From Verrucomicrobium sp. (lineage in GTDB: Bacteria > Verrucomicrobiota > Verrucomicrobiia > Methylacidiphilales > GAS474), in assembly GCA_028283855.1 (NCBI GenBank), contig JAPWJX010000003.1:62001-126000 (forward strand): 64,000 bases of DNA, read 5' to 3'. The position numbers and the translations under genes are program-made. Position 1 is the first letter of the stretch. Each line of letters starts with the position of its first letter. Below, one piece after another: positions 50,673 through 59,164 of the stretch. The notes under the pieces were generated by a model. The model saw only the letters and a list, made by a program, of their open reading frames with translations. It ran no database searches and had not been told where the DNA came from.

Positions 50673-51188
50673 CTAAAGCGGCCAGCCGACCGCCTGGAAA
50701 CACTCCGGCGGCACTTGATTAAGCTGCAGGTCGATGGGAAATAAGCGGCCGTCAATATCGATGAAGTTGCCGAAGTGCGCGTCGGCGACCAAGACCCCGT
50801 CCTCCCGGTACCAGACATTCCGGTGAGGCGCTGGGCGAAATTGATTTTCCTCCATGAACGTGGATACCGCCTCGGGCGTGGCGGGACGTCCGCTACGGAA
50901 AGGCTGAGAAATCACAAGGGCCGGGCCAATCTCCCCTTGTGGATCGACTACTCCCTTTTCGTAAGGGAGATAAATCAAACCCTGCAGGATGATTTCATCG
51001 CCTAATGCACGATTCTGCAGGTGATTCCGCCAGCGATATCCCTCCTGCGTGGCGGGCTCCACGGAAAACACCCCATCTTCAATGACTGGAACAAATCCAA
51101 AGGTCCCCGGCCAAGTGTGCTTATAGACCAAGCCTTCTCCTTCGCCGCTCCCAAAGACTTTATGCTCGGCCCCATGGGCATCGAGCAA
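50673..51188 (-). CDS. Kinase-like protein resembling the polyvalent-protein kinase family
   Basis: About 171 residues from the TTG at 51188; the frame is open to 51437, and the true start is uncertain. AEHKVFGSGEGEGLVYKHTW looks like a nucleotide-binding lobe, GPALVISQPFRSGRPATPEA a hinge, and VLVADAHFGNFIDIDGRLFP a catalytic/metal loop with D and N, followed by PIDLQLNQ. This order fits the small protein kinases found in phage-borne polyvalent proteins (Kinase-PolyVal). G+C is clearly lower than in neighbours, suggesting transfer. It overlaps or follows the 63-residue ORF at 51215 in another frame, so a frameshifted single gene is possible. Confidence 0.55.
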   Translation of the reverse strand: MLDAHGAEHKVFGSGEGEGLVYKHTWPGTFGFVPVIEDGVFSVEPATQEGYRWRNHLQNRALGDEIILQGLIYLPYEKGVVDPQGEIGPALVISQPFRSGRPATPEAVSTFMEENQFRPAPHRNVWYREDGVLVADAHFGNFIDIDGRLFPIDLQLNQVPPECFQAVGWPL

Positions 51189-51214
51189 TGGCTTGGAGTG
51201 GAAAAAGCTAGGCT

Positions 51215-51406
51215 TTAGTAAGCGGCACCGCTCTTCAGGCTGGCCGGGAAAGGAGCAGAGGGCGTGCTCATCAGGGTGCGGATCTGGTCGACCTGCTGCT
51301 TGGCTGCCGCGTAGGTAACGGGCAGGCGTTCGTTGGCCACCCGCCGGGTGTCGAGAAGCTTCGGACTGGGACCGATCAAAGGAGGGAGATTCGCCCGGTC
51401 TTTCAT
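51215..51406 (-). CDS. Small ORF in front of the kinase-like gene
   Basis: 63 residues, MKDRANLPPLIGPSPKLLDT to SGAAY. It reads like a genuine protein start: LDTRRVANERLPVTYAAAKQ and QVDQIRTLMSTPSAPFPASL. It ends 26 bases before the candidate TTG of the kinase-like gene, in a different frame. It may be the first part of the same gene, split by a frameshift, or a small partner protein as in two-gene toxin-antitoxin-like units. No recognised family. Confidence 0.45.
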   Translation of the reverse strand: MKDRANLPPLIGPSPKLLDTRRVANERLPVTYAAAKQQVDQIRTLMSTPSAPFPASLKSGAAY

Positions 51407-51438
51407 CGGCCATACGATAATTCTCCCCCGAAAACAAA

Positions 51439-53596
51439 TCAAGAGAGGGTTTTTGCCTCTTTCACGCTGGTGAGCGGCGTCAGCACCATTTCTTCCGCGT
51501 GGACGGCCCGGTGGGCCTTCTGCTCCCGGCGCGCCCGCTCGCGGAAGGCCAGCTGGGCCTGGAAGGGCTCTTTTCCCTCCTCCCGGCACGCGCGGCGGTA
51601 GGTGCCGTCCGGTTGGAGGACGCGGGCCTTCACGCAGTCCTTGAGGTAGGTGGGCAGGATCTCCTCCGCCACGCGCGCGCGCAGGGCGGGATCCAGCAGC
51701 GGGAAGACGACCTCGATGCGGCGGTGGAGGTTGCGCGGCATCCAATCGGCGCTGCCCAGGTAGACGCGGGCCTCTTCCCCCTGCCCGAAGCAGAAGATGC
51801 GGCTGTGCTCCAAAAAGCGGCCCACGATGGAGCGGACGCGGATGTTCTCCGAGACGCCCGGGATGCCGGGGCGCAGGCAGCAGATGCCGCGCACGATCAG
51901 GTCGACCTGCACGCCCGCGCAGGAGGCCTCGTAGAGGTCCTCGATCAATTCCTCGTCCACCAGGGCGTTCATCTTGGCGACGATGCGGCCGCCGCGGCCC
52001 GCGCGGGCCCGCCTCCGTCTCCTGGCGGATCAAGTCCCGCAGGCCGGGCAGGAGGGAGAAGGGCGCGACGAGGAGGTGGTGGATCCCCTCGAACCGGCAG
52101 AGGCCGGTGAGGATGTTGAAGAGGGCGGCGACCTCCGCCGTCAGCTCCGGCCGGGTGGTGAGGAGGCCCAGGTCGGTGTAGACGCGCGCGGTGCTGGGGT
52201 GGTAGTTGCCGGTGCCCAGGTGGGCGTAGAAGCGGATGCGGTCCTCGTCCCGGCGGACGACGTGGAGGAGCTTGCAGTGGACCTTCAGCCCCACGACGCC
52301 GTAGACGACGTGCGCGCCGGACTCCTCCAGCCGCCGCGCCCAGCCGATGTTGTTGGCCTCGTCGAAGCGGGCCTTGATCTCGACGATGGCGGTGACCTGC
52401 TTCCCCTTCCCCGCCGCGCGGATGAGGGCCTCGACGATGGCGGAGTCCCCGCTGGTGCGGTAGAGGGTCATCTTGATGGCCAGGACGTGGGGGTCGTCGG
52501 CCGCCGCCTCGACGAAGTCGACGACGGTGCCGAAGTTCTCGTAGGGATGGTGGAGGAGGACGTCCTTCTTCCGCAGGAGGTCGAAGAGGTTGGCCCCTTC
52601 CGGCACCTCGGGGGAGAGGATCGGCGTCCAGGGGCGGTCGCGCAGGGAGGAGAATTCCTCCAGCTTGCAGAGGGGGGCGAGGTGGAGGAAGTTGAGCGGG
52701 CCGGGCAGGCGGTAGAGGTCGTCCGGGGAGAGCCTGCAGAAGCCCAGGAGGAGCTGCTCGATGTGCTCCGGGCAGCCGGAAGCCACCTCCAGGCGGACGG
52801 CGTTGCCCCGGTTCCGCTTCCGCAGTTCCTCCTCCACGGTGCGCAGGAGGTTTTCCGCCTCTTCCTCGTCGATGTAGAGGTCGCTGTTGCGGGTGATCTT
52901 GAAGGGCCAGGCGCCTTCCAGGAAGTCGCCGTGGAAAAGCTCCCCGACGAAGCGGGCGACGAGCTGGTGCAGCAGGATAAAGCGCCGCCGGGCCGCCCCC
53001 TCCGCGCGGGGCAGCTCCACCAGCCGGGGCAGGACGCGCGGCATCTGCACGACGGCGTAGGAGGGCTCCTCCCCCGCCTCCATCTCTGGACGGCGCAAGG
53101 CGACGATGAGGTTGTGGCTCTTGTTGAGGAGCTGCGGGAAGGGATGGCTGGAATCGACGGCCAGCGGGGTGAGGACGGGCAGGACTTCCTCCCGGAAGTG
53201 GCGGCCCGCCCAGGCCGTCTCCGCCGCGTCGAGGGCGCCGCCGTCGACGATCTCCAGGCCCGCCTCCTGGAGGGCGGGGCGCAGGGCGCCGTTCCACAGC
53301 GCGTGCTGGTCGGCCACCAGGCGCTGGGCGCGGGCGGACAGCGCCTCGAAGACCTGGCGGGGCTCCAGGCCGTCCATCGTCTCCTCCTCCGTCTCGTTCT
53401 CGATCTGCTGCTTGATGCCGGAGACGCGGATCTCGAAGAACTCGTCCAGGTTGGAACTGACGATGCAGAGGAAGTGGAGCCGTTCCAGGAGCGGCTGGCT
53501 GGGGTCGAGGGCCTCTTCCAGGACGCGCTGGTTGAACTCGAGCCAGCTCAGCTCGCGGTTCAGGAAATACTCGGGGTTTTCGAAGGGGCCGGCCAC
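51439..53596 (-). CDS. ppk1: Polyphosphate kinase 1, interrupted by a single-base frameshift
   Basis: About 718 residues after correcting one extra base, normal for PPK1, which polymerises polyphosphate from ATP at the inner membrane. From GTG 53596: NRELSWLEFNQRVLEEALDP, FLCIVSSNLDEFFEIRVSGI, RNSDLYIDEEEAENLL, IKMTLYRTSGDSAIVEALIR, and the phosphorylated His in VGLKVHCKLLHVVRR. The frame is lost at about 52008-52010, where GCGGGCCC is read instead of the expected GCGGCCC. It resumes in the next frame with AGRGGRIVAKMNALVDEELI and the second catalytic His in FLEHSRIFCFGQGEEAR. The unshifted frame runs on as nonsense. Error or true mutation cannot be told. Confidence 0.9.
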
Positions 53597-53609
53597 GGGG
53601 GCTTTAAAC

Positions 53610-55031
53610 CTACCTTTTTCCGACCCGCGCGGCCAGTTCTTCCGCCGGGTAGGTGACGATCTCCGCCAGGGTGGGATGGTAATGGGGCATGGCCGCCAGC
53701 TCCTGCGCGGTCCCTCCGTAGCGCATGACGGCCAGGATCTCGTGGATCAGGTCGGAGGCGTGCGGCCCGGCGATCTGGCCGCCCAGGATGGTGCCGCGCC
53801 GGCGGTCGGCCACCAGCTTCACGAAGCCGTCCAGGGCCCCCATGATCATCGACTTGCCGTGGTCGTCGAAGGGGTACTTCGCCGCGATGACGTCGAGGCC
53901 CTTTTCCCGGGCCTCCGTCTCCGTGAGGCCGACGGAGGCGACCTCCGGGTCGGTGAAGAGGACCATCGCCTTGAGCCGGTAGTCCATTTTTTCCAGCTTG
54001 GCCCGGCCGCCTTTCAGGCCGGCGGCGATGTTCCGCGCCGCCGCCTCTCCCTGGAGGATAGCCAGGTGGACGATCTCGTAGGGCCCCGCCGCGTCGCCGA
54101 CGGCGTAGATATGGGGCAGGTCGGTCTGCTGGGTGGGGCGGACGCGGAGCTTCCCCTCCCGCAGGCGGAGGCCCGCCGCTTCCAGGTTGAGGCGGGAGAG
54201 GGACGGCTTCCGGCCCAGGGCGTGCAGCACTTCCTCCGCCGCGACGCGGACGAGGCGCTGGCGCGGCCCCTCGCGGAAGTGGACCTCCTTGAGCTTCCCG
54301 CGCTTTTCGACGCGGACGAGCTGCGTGCCGGTGTGGACGTCCAGGCCGTGGCGGCGGAACGCCTTTTCCAGGACGGCGGAGACGTCGGGATCGAACTCCT
54401 TGGCCAGCCGCCCGCTGCGCTGGACGATCGTGACCTTCGTCCCCAGGGAGGCGTAAAAGTCGGCGAACTCGACCGCCACCGCGCCGCCGCCCAGGACGAC
54501 GAGCGATTTGGGCAGCTTCTTGCGGGTCAGCGCCGTGTCGCTGGTGAGGTAGCCCGCCTCCGCCAGGCCGGGGACCGGCGGCGCGCCGATCTCTGAGCCG
54601 GTGGCGATGAGGAAGGCCTTCCCCTCCACCGCCAGGGGTTTGGCCCCGGGGACTTCCACCTCCACCGCATTCGGGCCGGTGAAGCGTGCCCAGCCGCGCA
54701 GGAGGGTGAAGGGGCCGTGCTCCAGCTGGCGGCGGCGGTAGGAGGCGAAGTCCTCGATCAGCCTATCCTTCCGCCGGAGGATGGCGGGCAGGTCGGCCTT
54801 CACGCGGCGGAGGCGGAGGCCGAACTCGGCGGCCTCCCCGGCGGCGCGCCAGCGGTGGGCCGATTCCAGGAGCGCCTTCGTCGGCATGCAGCCGCGCAGG
54901 ATGCAGAGGCCGCCCAGTTCCCGCGCCCCGTCGATCACCGCCACGCGCAGGCCCAGGGAGGCCGCGGTGCGGGCCGCCGCGTAGCCGCCGGAGCCGCCGC
55001 CGATCACCACCAGGTCGAATTTCTTGGTCAT
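53610..55031 (-). CDS. Dihydrolipoamide dehydrogenase-like pyridine nucleotide-disulfide oxidoreductase
   Basis: 473 residues. FAD motif FDLVVIGGGSGGYAAARTAA, redox-active disulfide LGGLCILRGCMPTKALLES, NAD motif LVVLGGGAVAVEFADFYASL, second FAD motif PHIYAVGDAAG, and the C-terminal His-Glu pair in PHYHPTLAEIV. The pattern fits class I enzymes such as Lpd or mercuric-reductase-like proteins. No E1/E2 dehydrogenase genes are nearby, so it may not be the main Lpd. The frame is open far upstream (to 55397), but homology starts at ATG 55031. Confidence 0.85.
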   Translation of the reverse strand: MTKKFDLVVIGGGSGGYAAARTAASLGLRVAVIDGARELGGLCILRGCMPTKALLESAHRWRAAGEAAEFGLRLRRVKADLPAILRRKDRLIEDFASYRRRQLEHGPFTLLRGWARFTGPNAVEVEVPGAKPLAVEGKAFLIATGSEIGAPPVPGLAEAGYLTSDTALTRKKLPKSLVVLGGGAVAVEFADFYASLGTKVTIVQRSGRLAKEFDPDVSAVLEKAFRRHGLDVHTGTQLVRVEKRGKLKEVHFREGPRQRLVRVAAEEVLHALGRKPSLSRLNLEAAGLRLREGKLRVRPTQQTDLPHIYAVGDAAGPYEIVHLAILQGEAAARNIAAGLKGGRAKLEKMDYRLKAMVLFTDPEVASVGLTETEAREKGLDVIAAKYPFDDHGKSMIMGALDGFVKLVADRRRGTILGGQIAGPHASDLIHEILAVMRYGGTAQELAAMPHYHPTLAEIVTYPAEELAARVGKR

Positions 55032-55078
55032 AAGGAAAGGCCAGCCTACACGGAACGGCCCCGCGCGCGAATCCCGCT

Positions 55079-55501
55079 TTAGCGGGCGGCCCGCGCCGGG
55101 GCCCGCCGCGCGTCGAAGGACTTCCGGGCCGCCGTGAAGGTCCGAACCTGCCCGGCAATCCAGCTCCACAGCGGCTCGACCTGCTCCAGCAGCTTCATTC
55201 CCAAAGGGGTGATGGCGTATTCGACCCGGGGCGGCACCTCCGGAAAGAGTTTCCGGGTGGCCAGGCCGTCCCGCTCCAGCTGGCGGAGCGCCTTGGTGAG
55301 CGATTTCTGGCTGATCCCCCCCACCCGCTCCATGACGCGGGTAAAGCGGATCGGCCCTCCCGCCTCGGCCAGGACGCCCAGGGCCCAGAGGGACCACTTG
55401 TCGGAAAGCCGCGCCAGCAGCTCCCGGGTCATCGCCTCCTCCGCCTCGCTCAGGCTTTCGCAGAGCCGCTTGGCCTCTTCCATCCGTTTCGACGCCTTCA
55501 T
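55079..55501 (-). CDS. HxlR-family transcriptional regulator
   Basis: 140 residues. The winged helix shows LSDKWSLWALGVLAEAGGPI, RFTRVMERVGGISQKSLTKA, LRQLERDGLATRKLFPEVPP and RVEYAITPLGMKLLEQVEPL, the standard HxlR pattern. Many members sense electrophiles or quinones through a Cys near the N-terminus; here Cys14 is the only one. It is divergent from an SDR gene, and a TACC/GGTA repeat directly in front of its start is a likely operator for both. Confidence 0.88.
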   Translation of the reverse strand: MKASKRMEEAKRLCESLSEAEEAMTRELLARLSDKWSLWALGVLAEAGGPIRFTRVMERVGGISQKSLTKALRQLERDGLATRKLFPEVPPRVEYAITPLGMKLLEQVEPLWSWIAGQVRTFTAARKSFDARRAPARAAR

Positions 55502-55504
55502 AGT

Positions 55505-55520
55505 TACCTAAAGGTAGGTA
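55505..55520. promoter_or_regulatory. Candidate HxlR operator
   Basis: TACC-TAAA-GGTA (55505-55516), a perfect 4-base inverted repeat, followed by a second GGTA at 55517-55520. It starts 4 bases upstream of the HxlR start, in the 78-base gap to the divergent SDR gene. The arrangement suggests autoregulation and control of the SDR. Confidence 0.45.
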
Positions 55521-55579
55521 TAAGCCAAAAAGGTGCCTAATTGCGAGAATATACCGTTTTCTCCTATCGTCGTAAGACC

Positions 55580-56518
55580 ATGAAAAAGACCCCTTGGACC
55601 GCCGCGCAGATCCCCCTCCAAACCGGACGCCGGGCCCTCGTCACCGGCGCCAACAGCGGCCTCGGCTGGCACACCGCCCTGGAATTGGCCCGGCGCGGGG
55701 CGGAGGTGATCCTGGCCGCCCGCAGCGCGGCGAAGGCGGAAGACGCCGCCGCCCGCATCCGCCAGGAAGTGCCGGAGGCCCGCCTCCTGCCCGGCGTGCT
55801 CGACCTGGCCGACCTGGCCTCCGTGCGGCGGTTCGCCGCCGCCTTCTCCGGCGAGCCCCTCGACCTCCTCATCCACAACGCGGCCGTCATGGCGGTGCCG
55901 CGCCGGGAGCTGACCGTCGACGGTTTCGAGCGGCAGTTCGGCACCAACTATCTGGGGCCCTTTGCCCTTACCGCCCTGCTCTTCCCCGCCCTGCGGCGCC
56001 AGCCCGGCACGCGGGTGGTGACCGTCTGCAGCATGGCCAACAAGCAGGCCCGGATCGAATTCGACAACCTCCAGAGCGAGCGCCTCTACAAGCCGATGTT
56101 CCAGGCCTACGCCCAGTCGAAGCTGGCTAACACGCTCTTCGCCGTGGAGCTGCAGCGGCGCCTCTCCGCCGCCGGCTCCCCCATCGTCAGCACGGCGGCC
56201 CACCCCGGCTACGCGCGGACCAACCTGCAGACCTCCGGCCCGGGAAAGGGAATGATGGGCCTGCTCTTCGCCGCCGCGGGGAAGACCCTCGGCGCGCTCC
56301 TCTCCCAGGACGCCGCCCATGGCGCGCTGCCGACGCTCTTCGCCGCCACCGCGCCGGAGGCGCGCCCCGGCGGCTACTACGGGCCGGATGGCCTGTCCGA
56401 GATGAAAGGATACCCCGCGCCCGCCCCGCTGCCGCCGGCGGCGCAAAGCGAGGGGGACGCCAGGCGGCTATGGGAGGAATCGGAAACGCTGACGGGCGTC
56501 CGCTTCGGCCCGTTCTAA
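55580..56518 (+). CDS. Short-chain dehydrogenase/reductase
   Basis: 312 residues. Cofactor motif ALVTGANSGLGWHTALELAR (TGxxxGxG), LLIHNAAVMAVPRRELTVDG, and the catalytic Ser and YxxxK in VCSMANKQARIEF and YAQSKLANTLFAVELQRR. HPGYARTNLQTSG and the C-terminal GGYYGPDGLSEMKGYP fit the retinol-dehydrogenase-like group. It reduces a carbonyl with NAD(P)H; the substrate is unknown. The start is ATG 55580 (upstream in-frame codons from 55541 overlap the operator region). Probably controlled by the divergent HxlR regulator. Confidence 0.88.
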   Translation: MKKTPWTAAQIPLQTGRRALVTGANSGLGWHTALELARRGAEVILAARSAAKAEDAAARIRQEVPEARLLPGVLDLADLASVRRFAAAFSGEPLDLLIHNAAVMAVPRRELTVDGFERQFGTNYLGPFALTALLFPALRRQPGTRVVTVCSMANKQARIEFDNLQSERLYKPMFQAYAQSKLANTLFAVELQRRLSAAGSPIVSTAAHPGYARTNLQTSGPGKGMMGLLFAAAGKTLGALLSQDAAHGALPTLFAATAPEARPGGYYGPDGLSEMKGYPAPAPLPPAAQSEGDARRLWEESETLTGVRFGPF

Positions 56519-56523
56519 AAGGG

Positions 56524-56597
<74 letters not shown>

Positions 56598-56646
56598 GTG
56601 AAGCTGGCCCCATGATAGGCCGGGCCGGGGGCGGAAGGTCACGCCC

Positions 56647-57504
56647 CTATTTTTCCCGGGCCGGGCCGCCGCCCGGGGCCGCGCCTCCGGCTTCCCCCGC
56701 GCGGCGGAAGCCGATGCCGCGCTCCTGAAGGGCCTGGGCCACGGTGCGGCCCAGGGCCGTCTCCACGTAATCGACGCGGCGGTAAAGCTCGTCGAGCAGC
56801 TTTCTTTCCCGGCGGCTCTCCTCCCATTTTCCGAAGGCGGGACGGCCCAGGGCGAAGGTCAGGGAGGGGACGCCGCGCCGCTCCAGCTCCAGCTTGAGGG
56901 AGCTGCCGGGCGTCAGGGCATCGTCCAAATGGTGGAGGCCGCCGATCATGAGGACGCCGTGGCCCGCCCGCGCCTCGGCGGCGATCCGCTCCGCCATGAA
57001 GGCGTTGCGGGGGGCGACTCCTTCCAGCACCCGCTTTTCCTGCCGGGACATGGCCAAGTAGTCGGGGGAGGCGGGGACGTCGCACAGGACGGTACGCAGG
57101 CCGCGGCGCTCGGCCTCCTCGGCCAGGCCGCGCAGCTGGTAGCGCCACGACCCGCGGGCCAGCGCCTCCCCCTCCTCCTGGAGGAACAGGCGGCGCTCCT
57201 CCGCCCCGCGTTCCTGGCGGCGGCGGTCGAGCCGCCCCCGCCACCCGGCGCGCGGCGCGGAGGCGGCGGGGACGGGGTAAAGGGCCTCCAAGTAAAAGTC
57301 GATGACGGCGCGCCAGTCCTCCGGCTTCCGCGCGGAGCGGAGGTAGGCTTGCAGGGGTTCCTGGAGATTGTTCGGCTTCTCCAGCATGAGGGTGTCGTAG
57401 CCGCGCGCGGCGGCTTCCTGGAGGATCTTCCGCTCGGCCAGGTCGTGCAGGCCTTCGGCGTGGTTTTCCCCTACGAGGAGGACGGGGTGGGGGCCGGCAT
57501 TCAT
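56647..57504 (-). CDS. ChaN/TIKI-superfamily protein, paralogue 4
   Basis: 285 residues. Family motifs: VLLVGENHAEGLHDLAERKI (GExH), YDTLMLEKPNNLQEPLQAYL, RNAFMAERIAAEARAGHGVL and MIGGLHHLDDALTPGSSLKL (GxxHL). The GExH and GxxH motifs place it with the ChaN/TraB/EreA-like TIKI superfamily, whose members bind haem or metal or act as hydrolases. A Pro/Gly-rich tail follows. ATG 57504 overlaps the stop of paralogue 3 (ATGA). No signal peptide. The precise activity is unknown. Confidence 0.7.
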   Translation of the reverse strand: MNAGPHPVLLVGENHAEGLHDLAERKILQEAAARGYDTLMLEKPNNLQEPLQAYLRSARKPEDWRAVIDFYLEALYPVPAASAPRAGWRGRLDRRRQERGAEERRLFLQEEGEALARGSWRYQLRGLAEEAERRGLRTVLCDVPASPDYLAMSRQEKRVLEGVAPRNAFMAERIAAEARAGHGVLMIGGLHHLDDALTPGSSLKLELERRGVPSLTFALGRPAFGKWEESRRERKLLDELYRRVDYVETALGRTVAQALQERGIGFRRAGEAGGAAPGGGPAREK

Positions 57505-58241
57505 CGGACGCGCTCTTCCTGGCTGGGAGCAGGGGCCGCGCCGCCCCGGCGGAATTCGGCGCGGAGGAGCGCGGCGATCTCCTTCCCCGTCTCGACCAGG
57601 TGGTCGACGGGCTTCAGCCGGGCGGCGGGAATGCCCGCATGGATCTCCGGGCGGTCGCCGTCGATCGCCAGCTCGAAACTTTCCGAACGCAGGCCCAGGC
57701 GGCCCAGCTCGATCTTCAGCGAGCTGCCGGGGGACTCCGTCTCCGTCAAATGGGAGGCGCCGCAGATGGCGACGGCGCCGCCGCCCGCCTCCGCGATCCG
57801 CTCCGCCATGAAGGCGTTGCGCTGGGGCAGGGTCTCCACGGTCCGCTGCTCCTGGATGATCCGCTTGCGCTCCGCCGCGGGCAGGTCGTTGAACCGGACG
57901 CGGAAGCCCTCGTCCGCGCCGCGCTCCAGCCGGAGGCGGAGCGCCCGGTTCGTGTCGGCGGCGATCATCTGGTCGAGCAGCGCCTCCCGCCTTTCCCGGG
58001 GGAGCGGCGGCGCCCCGGCCCCGCGCGTCTTGTCCAAGGAGGCGGACGTGAAGCGGCGGTAGGCCGCGTCGGAACGGCTGGAAGCCAGGTAGGCATCGAG
58101 GTCGGGCTGGAGGTCGCACGGGCGCTCCAGGAAAAGGGTGTCGTAGCCCAGGCCGCGCAGTTCCCGCAGGGCGGCGATCTCCGCCGTCAAGTGCTCCGGG
58201 CGGTGGTGGTGCTCCCCCACGCAGACGACGGGCAGGATCAT
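57501..58241 (-). CDS. ChaN/TIKI-superfamily protein, paralogue 3
   Basis: 246 residues. VVCVGEHHHRPEHLTAEIAA (GExH), YDTLFLERPCDLQPDLDAYL, VRFNDLPAAERKRI, RNAFMAERIAEAGGGAVAIC and GASHLTETESPGSSLKIEL (GxxHL). The middle block NAFMAERIAE is shared with paralogue 4. No signal peptide. Coupled by 4-base overlaps with paralogue 2 upstream and paralogue 4 downstream, making a three-gene operon headed by the element at 59091. Confidence 0.7.
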   Translation of the reverse strand: MILPVVCVGEHHHRPEHLTAEIAALRELRGLGYDTLFLERPCDLQPDLDAYLASSRSDAAYRRFTSASLDKTRGAGAPPLPRERREALLDQMIAADTNRALRLRLERGADEGFRVRFNDLPAAERKRIIQEQRTVETLPQRNAFMAERIAEAGGGAVAICGASHLTETESPGSSLKIELGRLGLRSESFELAIDGDRPEIHAGIPAARLKPVDHLVETGKEIAALLRAEFRRGGAAPAPSQEERVR

Positions 58242-59083
58242 CGCCCGCCCTCCCGGGCCAGGATGCGGCCCACCTCCGCCCCATCGGAGACGACGTGGTC
58301 CACGGGGCTGGGAGCCCGGCCCAGCCGCCGGTAAACCCGCTCGATGGGCCGCTCCCCGTCGAGGGCCAGGTCAAAGCTGCGGCTGGGCACGCCCAGGCGG
58401 TCCAGCTCTTTCTTGAGGGACGTGCCGGGCACCACCTCGCTCAAATGCGCGGCGCCGTGGACGGCCACCACGCCGTGGCCCGCGCGGGCCTCCTCCGCCA
58501 GCACGGCGGCCGAGGCGGCGTTGCGGCGGCCCAAATCCCGGTAGAGGCGCCCGCCCTCCTCGATGGCGGCGAGGTTCCGCGCGGACAAATCGTCGAACCG
58601 GAGGCGGTAACCCAGCTCCGCCGCGCCGTTCAAGAGAATGCGGGTATTCCTCTCCCCCGGCTCTTCCATCTGCCGCGCGATTTCCTTTTCCCGCCCCTCG
58701 GCGGAGGCGCGGCGAAAAGCGTCGCCATAAAGGGCCGCGCTGCCTTCATGGAGAAAATCCCGGTAATCCTGCTCCGTGCGGCGGGAGGCGGCATAGCGCC
58801 GGGCGGCCGGTTCCCGCTCCGGCGGCAGCTCCACCGCCAGCGTGTCGTAACCCAAAGGGCGAAGGGCCCGCAACGCCTCCACCTCGATATGCGCGTGCTC
58901 TTCCCGAGTATGCAATTCTCCCAGGCAAACGACGGGCTGGAGCGTCCGGTCCAGTTCGGGCAGGGGCTTCCGCCACAGGCCAGGCCGGAGCCAGGCCGGC
59001 CGGGCGTCCCACAGAGTAAAGACGACGCCGCGCAAAGCCGCCCCAGGGGAGGCTTTTAAAAGAGAGGCGGCGCTAAACTCCAT
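58238..59083 (-). CDS. ChaN/TIKI-superfamily protein, paralogue 2
   Basis: 281 residues from ATG 59083. An N-terminal extension of about 48 residues (WDARPAWLRPGLWRKPLPEL) precedes the core: VVCLGELHTREEHAHIEVEA (GExH), YDTLAVELPPEREPAARRYA, LRFDDLSARNLAAI, RNAASAAVLAEEARAGHGVV and HGAAHLSEVVPGTSLKKEL (GxxHL). A TTG at 59092 is in frame but lies within the element, so ATG 59083 is preferred. First gene of the three-gene operon. Function unknown. Confidence 0.7.
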   Translation of the reverse strand: MEFSAASLLKASPGAALRGVVFTLWDARPAWLRPGLWRKPLPELDRTLQPVVCLGELHTREEHAHIEVEALRALRPLGYDTLAVELPPEREPAARRYAASRRTEQDYRDFLHEGSAALYGDAFRRASAEGREKEIARQMEEPGERNTRILLNGAAELGYRLRFDDLSARNLAAIEEGGRLYRDLGRRNAASAAVLAEEARAGHGVVAVHGAAHLSEVVPGTSLKKELDRLGVPSRSFDLALDGERPIERVYRRLGRAPSPVDHVVSDGAEVGRILAREGGR

Positions 59084-59090
59084 GCCGTAC

Positions 59091-59102
59091 AATTCGGCTA
59101 TT
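59091..59102 (-). promoter_or_regulatory. AATAGCCGAATT element, copy 4
   Basis: On the minus strand GGAGGAAATAGCCGAATT, with 7 bases between GAATT and ATG 59083. It heads the operon of ChaN/TIKI-like paralogues 2, 3 and 4. No Shine-Dalgarno sequence lies between it and the start. Confidence 0.6.
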
Positions 59103-59164
59103 TCCTCCAGCCGTTTTCTTCAGGTCCGTTGATTTTTTGATCTCCTGGGTTACGGTACGTCCCT

